Shown piece by piece: positions 59,383 through 64,000 of a stretch of 64,000 nt of DNA (position 1 is its first letter; every line of letters begins with the position of its first letter). This DNA comes from Ruoffia tabacinasalis (GTDB taxonomy: Bacteria > Bacillota > Bacilli > Lactobacillales > Aerococcaceae). The position numbers were made by a program, and so were the translations under genes. Location: positions 69,156 through 133,155 of the forward strand of contig NZ_JBHSHQ010000027.1 of the NCBI RefSeq assembly GCF_042652985.1, given 5' to 3'. The notes beneath the pieces were generated by a model, which ran no database searches, was not told the origin of the DNA, and was given only the letters and a program-made list of their open reading frames with translations.

Positions 59383-60727
59383 CTGAAATCACCCCACTCA
59401 GACGCTTTTGATAACTCTTTAAGGCACAAGCGTAAAGACATTCACTTATTGAAAAGTCTCCACTATAAAAAAGACGATCTTGAATAGCAAGTGCTTCATC
59501 GGTCATTTGTGTATTAATCGAAATCGCAAGTAAATCAGCCAGAGGCAAAATATCACTTTGCGAATAAACTTGCGCACCAATCAACTGTCCTGATTCTTTC
59601 TTAGTGATGAGTTTAACCGTTATCTGAGATAGATTTTCTTTCGTGGTTTCTTTTTCAAGTATTGTCGTTTCAATGGGATAAAACAAAGCGGCTTCTTGTT
59701 CTGTTAAGCCTACACTGACCATGTATAAGCCGAATAATTTACTTCCAGTTACTCGTAAAGATTGGGGTACGGATGTTGTTTTTTGATACAGATTCATCGC
59801 CGCAATTTTACCACTAATATAGGCATGGTTTACTAATGGCAAGTAATAATCTGTCTCTGTGTGAGAATAAGGCGTTCGAATTAAATCCCCAACCGCAAAC
59901 ACATCTGGGACACTCGTCTCTAAATATTCATCCACTTCGATTGTTTTATCTAAATGGCATTGAACTTGATCTTCAATTAACTTTGAATTGGGACGAAAAT
60001 TCACGGCTAACATCACATGGTCCGTCAGTAATTCTAAATCTTGTGATAAAACGACGTTTAATTCTGTATCTTGTGAGTGAATGCTTTCGACATAATGTCC
60101 CTTAATCACATGGACGCCACTTTCTTGTATCTTTTGCTCTAATAATTGAGTCATATCCGAGTCAAAATATTTGAAAGCCAGTTGATCTGAAGCTTCAACT
60201 AAGGTCACGTTTTTTGCTACTTGATTAAAAGCATCCGCTGCTTCAAGGCCAATTTGTCCCCCACCAGCAATCAGAATACGGTCTGATCCTTCAATCTGCT
60301 GTAAGGCTTTCTTGCTCGCTTCTAATGTTTTTGTTGTTAACACTTTCGGATGATTAGACCCCGAAATACGTTCTGAAATTGGACTTGAGCCCATCGCCAA
60401 AATCAGCTTGTCATAGCGATAACTTTCATGCGTATTTTCGTCCTCTACTATGAGTGATTTATTTGCCAAATCAATATCTAAAACTTCATTGTTTAATAAT
60501 AATTCAACTCCGCTAGCTTCTAATTGTTCTTCATTAACAAATGTTTTGTCACTTAAATGTTTGAATTCTTCTTTTAATAACAGATTTAAACTACTGGGGA
60601 TATGCCCGATGCTTCCTTCTTTTTCAATGATTAATACTCGCTTATTGGGATATAATTGCCTAGCTGTTAAGGCAGATGATACTCCAGCAAAGGATGAGCC
60701 AATGATAATTATTTCTGAATGTTTCAA
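59372..60727 (-). CDS. pyridine nucleotide-disulfide oxidoreductase (NADH oxidase/CoA-disulfide reductase family) lacking the redox cysteine
   Basis: 451 aa. FAD loop IIIIGSSFAGVSSALTARQL, ILAMGSSPI, NAD loop ILIAGGGQIGLEAADAFN, VFAVGDLIRTPYSHT, and the C-terminal dimerisation domain of Nox/Npx enzymes. Where Nox and CoA-disulfide reductases have the redox Cys (SFLSCG or FANCG, near residue 43), this one has GHIPSSLNL, so position 45 is Ser. Without the Cys the enzyme may reduce O2 only to H2O2 or serve another acceptor. It is coupled to the Mga-type regulator by an 11-bp overlap. Confidence 0.88.
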   Translation of the reverse strand: MKHSEIIIIGSSFAGVSSALTARQLYPNKRVLIIEKEGSIGHIPSSLNLLLKEEFKHLSDKTFVNEEQLEASGVELLLNNEVLDIDLANKSLIVEDENTHESYRYDKLILAMGSSPISERISGSNHPKVLTTKTLEASKKALQQIEGSDRILIAGGGQIGLEAADAFNQVAKNVTLVEASDQLAFKYFDSDMTQLLEQKIQESGVHVIKGHYVESIHSQDTELNVVLSQDLELLTDHVMLAVNFRPNSKLIEDQVQCHLDKTIEVDEYLETSVPDVFAVGDLIRTPYSHTETDYYLPLVNHAYISGKIAAMNLYQKTTSVPQSLRVTGSKLFGLYMVSVGLTEQEAALFYPIETTILEKETTKENLSQITVKLITKKESGQLIGAQVYSQSDILPLADLLAISINTQMTDEALAIQDRLFYSGDFSISECLYACALKSYQKRLSGVISDGD

Positions 60728-60756
60728 AGCTTACCGCTCCTTTTTATATGTGTAAC

Positions 60757-60859
60757 GCTTCCAATTTTGTTTTATCTTTTATAGTATAACAAAGCGAATT
60801 CAGCTAGTCACTTGTACAAAGAAGATTAAGTGAATTCAGAAAGTCATAAAAATGGAAGC
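60757..60859. repeat. spaced inverted repeat in the gap upstream of the oxidoreductase gene
   Basis: GCTTCCAATTTT (60757-60768) and AAAAATGGAAGC (60848-60859) are complementary at 11 of 12 positions, and two GAATTCAG copies lie between. A -10 box TATACT on the minus strand, with GTGACT 17 bp before it, sits within this region. Role unknown. Confidence 0.4.
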
Positions 60860-60883
60860 CTTCTGAAAGTTCGAATCTCCGCA

Positions 60884-60925
60884 TAAAAAAAGTCCAACCA
60901 AGTGGTAGTGCCACCTCTTGGTTGG
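60884..60925 (-). terminator. terminator after uvrA
   Basis: On the minus strand CCAACCAAG-AGGTGG pairs with CCAC-TTGGTTGG (60894-60925) and runs into seven T. It lies 44 bp past the uvrA stop. Confidence 0.88.
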
Positions 60926-60968
60926 GTTCTTGATATGAGGACATTATTCAGCGCCTCAATCATTTCGA

Positions 60969-63797
60969 TTATTTATCTTTATCCATGACGTATTTTAAAT
61001 ATTGTCCTGTAAAGCTACCTTCAACTTCAGCCACTTCTTCAGGAGTTCCGGTAGCGATGACTTCTCCACCACGGATCCCCCCTTCAGGACCCATATCGAT
61101 AATGTAGTCAGCTGTCTTAATAACATCTAAGTTATGCTCAATCACAACGACGGTATTACCTGCATCTACTAAGCGATTCAATACTGTAAGCAATTTCTTA
61201 ATATCATGCGCGTGTAAACCAGTTGTTGGCTCATCTAAGATATAGAATGTATCTCCTGTTGAAACACGTTGTAGTTCAGAAGCAAGCTTCATTCTTTGTG
61301 CTTCACCCCCAGATAAAGTTGTCGCTGATTGTCCTAAACGCACGTAACCTAAACCAACATCGACTAAGGTTTGGATTTTGCGTTTGATTTTCGGAATCGC
61401 ATCAAAGTATACTAAAGCTTCATCAATCGTCATATCTAACACATCTGAAATTGATTTACCTTTATATTTGATTTCAAGTGTTTCTGAATTATAGCGTGTT
61501 CCATGACAAACTTCACACGGAACATACACATCTGGAAGGAAATGCATCTCGATTTGCTTAATTCCGCCACCTTTACATGCTTCACATCGTCCACCCTTAA
61601 CGTTAAAACTAAAGCGACCTTTGTCATAACCACGTATCTTCGCTTCATTTGTTTGAGCAAATAACCCGCGAATGTCATCGAATACACTAGTATATGTTGC
61701 GGGGTTACTTCTAGGTGTACGTCCAATTGGACTTTGATCAATATCAATAACTTTTTCAAGCCCTTCAAAGCCCTCTATTGATTCGAATTTACCTGGTCGT
61801 TCTTTTGTGCTTGTTAAGCGTTTTGCTAAAGCTATTTTTAAAATGCTGTTCACTAAACTACTTTTACCTGAACCAGACACTCCAGTAACACATGTAAATC
61901 GCCCGATTGGGAAAGACGCTTCGACATTTTGCAGATTATTTTCTTCTGCTCCTTTGACTGTTACCCAACCTTTATCTTCATTGCGTCGAGTTTTAGGCAC
62001 TTCAATTTTTTCTTTTCCAGATAGGTATTTACCTGTTAGAGAATTCTCATCAGCTTGAACTTCTTCAGGCGTTCCAATAGAAACGATTTCTCCGCCTAAT
62101 TCACCGGCACCTGGCCCAATATCAATTAAGTAATCTGCAGCCATCATTGTTTCTTCATCATGTTCAACAACAACGAGTGTATTACCTAAATCACGCATTC
62201 TTTGTAATGATTGAATTAAACGAGCATTATCTCTCTGATGTAAACCAATCGAAGGTTCATCAAGAATATATAATACCCCACTTAAGTTCGAACCAATTTG
62301 TGTCGCTAGACGAATCCGCTGCGACTCACCACCTGAGAGTGAACCCGCTACACGACTCATGGTTAAATAATCCAGTCCCACTTCATTTAAGAAAGTCAAT
62401 CGATCATCGATTTCCTTAATGATTGGGTCTGCAATCATCGTATCAGTCACTGAGAAATCAATTGTTTCAAAGTGCTTTTTAGCATCTCCAATAGACATTG
62501 CTGTTACTTCGGCGATGTTTTTGTCTGATACACGAACGGATAAGGCTTCTTCATTTAAGCGAGTACCTTTACACGTTGGACACGTTAATTCATGCATATA
62601 TTCTCGCATAACATCACGAGTGTAGTCAGAATTTGTGTCATTATAACGTCTTTGAACATTATTAAAGACACCTTCAAACGTATTCTCTGTCGTCTTCGTT
62701 TCGCCTCGCATTGTTTTGAATGTGAACGAAAAAGTTGCGTCCGGAGAACCGTATTTTAACACTTCTTGTTGTTCACTGGTTAAATCTTTATATGGAACAT
62801 CCGTTGGAATATTATTTTGTTTTGAAAATTGATCGATCATTGATGGATAATAATTTGAACTAATTGGATTCCAAGGTGCAAAAACACCTTCTTCGATGCT
62901 TAAGCTATCATCTGGGATAATTAATTCTTCATCGACTGTTAAACGTGAGCCTAAACCATCACAACTTGGACAAGCACCAAATGGTGCGTTGAAAGAAAAA
63001 AGTCTAGGTTCTAATTCATCGATGGAGAAATCACAGAATGGACAAGCAAAATGTTCATTAAAGTACATTTCTTCTTCACCGATGACATCAATAACCATGT
63101 ACCCTTCAGAGAAAATAAGTGCTTGTTCAACTGAATCAAATAAACGTGATCTCACGCCATCTTTAATAGATATACGGTCAACAACCACTTCAATCGTATG
63201 TTTTTTATTCTTTTCTAATTCGGGAACTTCTGATACATCATAGATTTCCCCATCAACACGCACACGAATGTATCCATCCTTGCTTATTTTTTCCAATAAT
63301 TTCTTGTGCTGACCACGTTTATCACGCACAGCAGGTGATAATATTTGGATACGTGTTCTGTCTGGTAATTCTAAGATTCGATCTACCATTTGCTCTGGAC
63401 TTTGTCGTTCAATTGGAATATCGTGATTTGGACAATAAGGTGTCCCCACTCGAGCATATAGAAGTCTTAAGTAGTCGTTAATTTCTGTTGCTGTTCCGAC
63501 AGTAGAACGTGGATTTTGACTGGTTGTTTTTTGGTCAATTGAGATTGCGGGGCTCAAACCTTCAATAGAATCTACATCTGGTTTATCCATTTGTCCTAAA
63601 AACTGTCTAGCATATGCAGATAAACTTTCTACATATCGTCTTTGTCCTTCGGCATATAAGGTATCAAAAGCTAACGAGCTTTTTCCTGAACCAGATAAAC
63701 CTGTCATAACCACTAATTTATCTCTAGGAATTTCTACATCGAGATTCTTTAAGTTATGTGTTCTTGCGCCTTTTACGATTATATTTTTTTGAGCCAT
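60969..63797 (-). CDS. uvrA: UvrABC excision nuclease subunit A
   Basis: Damage-sensing ATPase of nucleotide excision repair. 942 aa, normal length: first Walker A VVMTGLSGSGKSSLAFDTLY, the zinc module CPFCDFS...CPSC, ABC signature SLSGGESQRIRLATQIGS, second Walker A TCVTGVSGSGKSSLVNSIL, zinc finger CEACKGGG...CEVC and TLSGGEAQRMKLASEL. I start at ATG 63797 (MAQKNIIVKGARTHNL); the 22 extra residues of the longer frame run through the promoter. A perfect LexA box lies 60 bp upstream. Its partner mfd is also in the window. Confidence 0.98.
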   Translation of the reverse strand: MAQKNIIVKGARTHNLKNLDVEIPRDKLVVMTGLSGSGKSSLAFDTLYAEGQRRYVESLSAYARQFLGQMDKPDVDSIEGLSPAISIDQKTTSQNPRSTVGTATEINDYLRLLYARVGTPYCPNHDIPIERQSPEQMVDRILELPDRTRIQILSPAVRDKRGQHKKLLEKISKDGYIRVRVDGEIYDVSEVPELEKNKKHTIEVVVDRISIKDGVRSRLFDSVEQALIFSEGYMVIDVIGEEEMYFNEHFACPFCDFSIDELEPRLFSFNAPFGACPSCDGLGSRLTVDEELIIPDDSLSIEEGVFAPWNPISSNYYPSMIDQFSKQNNIPTDVPYKDLTSEQQEVLKYGSPDATFSFTFKTMRGETKTTENTFEGVFNNVQRRYNDTNSDYTRDVMREYMHELTCPTCKGTRLNEEALSVRVSDKNIAEVTAMSIGDAKKHFETIDFSVTDTMIADPIIKEIDDRLTFLNEVGLDYLTMSRVAGSLSGGESQRIRLATQIGSNLSGVLYILDEPSIGLHQRDNARLIQSLQRMRDLGNTLVVVEHDEETMMAADYLIDIGPGAGELGGEIVSIGTPEEVQADENSLTGKYLSGKEKIEVPKTRRNEDKGWVTVKGAEENNLQNVEASFPIGRFTCVTGVSGSGKSSLVNSILKIALAKRLTSTKERPGKFESIEGFEGLEKVIDIDQSPIGRTPRSNPATYTSVFDDIRGLFAQTNEAKIRGYDKGRFSFNVKGGRCEACKGGGIKQIEMHFLPDVYVPCEVCHGTRYNSETLEIKYKGKSISDVLDMTIDEALVYFDAIPKIKRKIQTLVDVGLGYVRLGQSATTLSGGEAQRMKLASELQRVSTGDTFYILDEPTTGLHAHDIKKLLTVLNRLVDAGNTVVVIEHNLDVIKTADYIIDMGPEGGIRGGEVIATGTPEEVAEVEGSFTGQYLKYVMDKDK

Positions 63798-63840
63798 ATA
63801 TAACTTTCTCTCCTCAATAATGTTGTATTTACCTTTTGTA

Positions 63841-63870
63841 AGTATAACACAAAAATCAAACATTTGTTCG
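63841..63870 (-). promoter_or_regulatory. LexA (SOS) box and promoter of uvrA
   Basis: On the minus strand CGAACAAATGTTTG (63857-63870) matches the Gram-positive LexA consensus CGAACRNRYGTTYG at every fixed position. It overlaps the -35 region of a promoter whose -10 box is TATACT (63841-63846). SOS induction of uvrA is therefore very likely. Confidence 0.85.
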
Positions 63871-63891
63871 TAAAAAGATTATAAATAGAAA

Positions 63892-63920
63892 TGAAAAACA
63901 CACCTCAAATGAGGTGTGTT
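63892..63920 (-). terminator. terminator of the gene right of the window
   Basis: AACACACCTC and GAGGTGTGTT (63897-63906 with 63911-63920) pair perfectly; on the minus strand they lead into TTTTTC. It should end the transcript of the next gene to the right (often uvrB). Confidence 0.75.
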
Positions 63921-63943
63921 AAAAATGTTTGGTTCTACAATAA

Positions 63944-63983
63944 ATAGGGTTGATGACAAAAATTAAAATGTCATCAACCCTAT
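63944..63983. terminator. second strong hairpin at the right edge
   Basis: ATAGGGTTGATGACA (63944-63958) and its exact complement (63969-63983) form a 15-bp stem. Two hairpins in tandem suggest a double terminator or a terminator plus a small RNA end; the gene they belong to is outside the window. Confidence 0.6.
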
Positions 63984-64000
63984 CTTTGTGTCTTCTAAAA

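Noticed and set aside
60748..60768. cre-like TGGAAGCGTTACA before the oxidoreductase gene
   Set aside because: The right half is one base short, so the two fixed halves do not align with the consensus.
1..64000. Insertion sequences, integrase genes, prophage or attachment sites
   Set aside because: No transposase, integrase or phage gene is found, and no direct repeats at the edges of the fad island or the two-component insertion.

Overview
The window is about 64 kb of low-GC chromosomal DNA from a Gram-positive bacterium of the Firmicutes. Gene content and order (pth-mfd-rqcP-divIC-yabR, tilS-hpt-ftsH, hslO-lysS, rapZ-yvcK-whiA, hprK-lgt-gpsA, glpK-glpO-glpF, an L-lactate dehydrogenase and a GlpO-type oxidase) point to the Lactobacillales, most like Aerococcaceae or Carnobacteriaceae. 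The genus cannot be settled from the sequence alone. I see no rRNA, tRNA, CRISPR array, insertion sequence or prophage. Almost all genes are on the minus strand; the exceptions are a HAD gene with its two-component system, ldh and tyrS.

Layout. 1-3.5 kb: the end-clipped rpsL with a structured leader, a small GNAT protein, lysS and hslO. 3.7-15 kb: a fatty-acid beta-oxidation island (CoA-transferase, nitronate monooxygenase-like flavoprotein, LysR regulator, enoyl-CoA hydratase, thiolase, FadN-type bifunctional enzyme, acyl-CoA dehydrogenase, acyl-CoA ligase) sitting between hslO and ftsH, genes that lie close together in other Firmicutes. 15-27.9 kb: ftsH, hpt, tilS, then a plus-strand insertion (HAD phosphatase split by a stop codon, response regulator, histidine kinase), then yabR, divIC, rqcP, mfd, pth. 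28-36 kb: ldh, veg, rsmA, rnmV, tatD, metG and a secreted NlpC/P60 protein with long repeats. 36-42 kb: tyrS, an overlooked 58-codon gene, a flavodoxin-fold oxidoreductase, a membrane-anchored unknown, a two-component system and an unusual single-stranded-DNA-binding protein. 42-54 kb: whiA, yvcK, rapZ, pgcA, trxB, gpsA, lgt, hprK, a PspC protein and a YvlB-type DUF4097 protein. 53.6-60.7 kb: glpF, glpO, glpK, an Mga-type regulator and a pyridine nucleotide-disulfide oxidoreductase lacking the usual redox cysteine. 61-64 kb: uvrA behind a perfect LexA box.

How it fits together. The fad island encodes activation (ligase), all oxidation steps, thiolysis and a CoA-transferase, with a cre-like site and a perfect 8-bp palindrome upstream of the acyl-CoA dehydrogenase; ETF genes are not in the window. 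The glp cluster imports, phosphorylates and oxidises glycerol with H2O2 release. Most promising for follow-up are the whiA-ssb intergenic region (three 11-bp-phased TGTAAA repeats, then a terminator-like hairpin that contains the ssb ribosome-binding site), the structured gap between the acyl-CoA ligase and dehydrogenase genes, the CoA-transferase with Asp in place of the catalytic Glu, and the cysteine-less oxidoreductase next to the Mga-type regulator.
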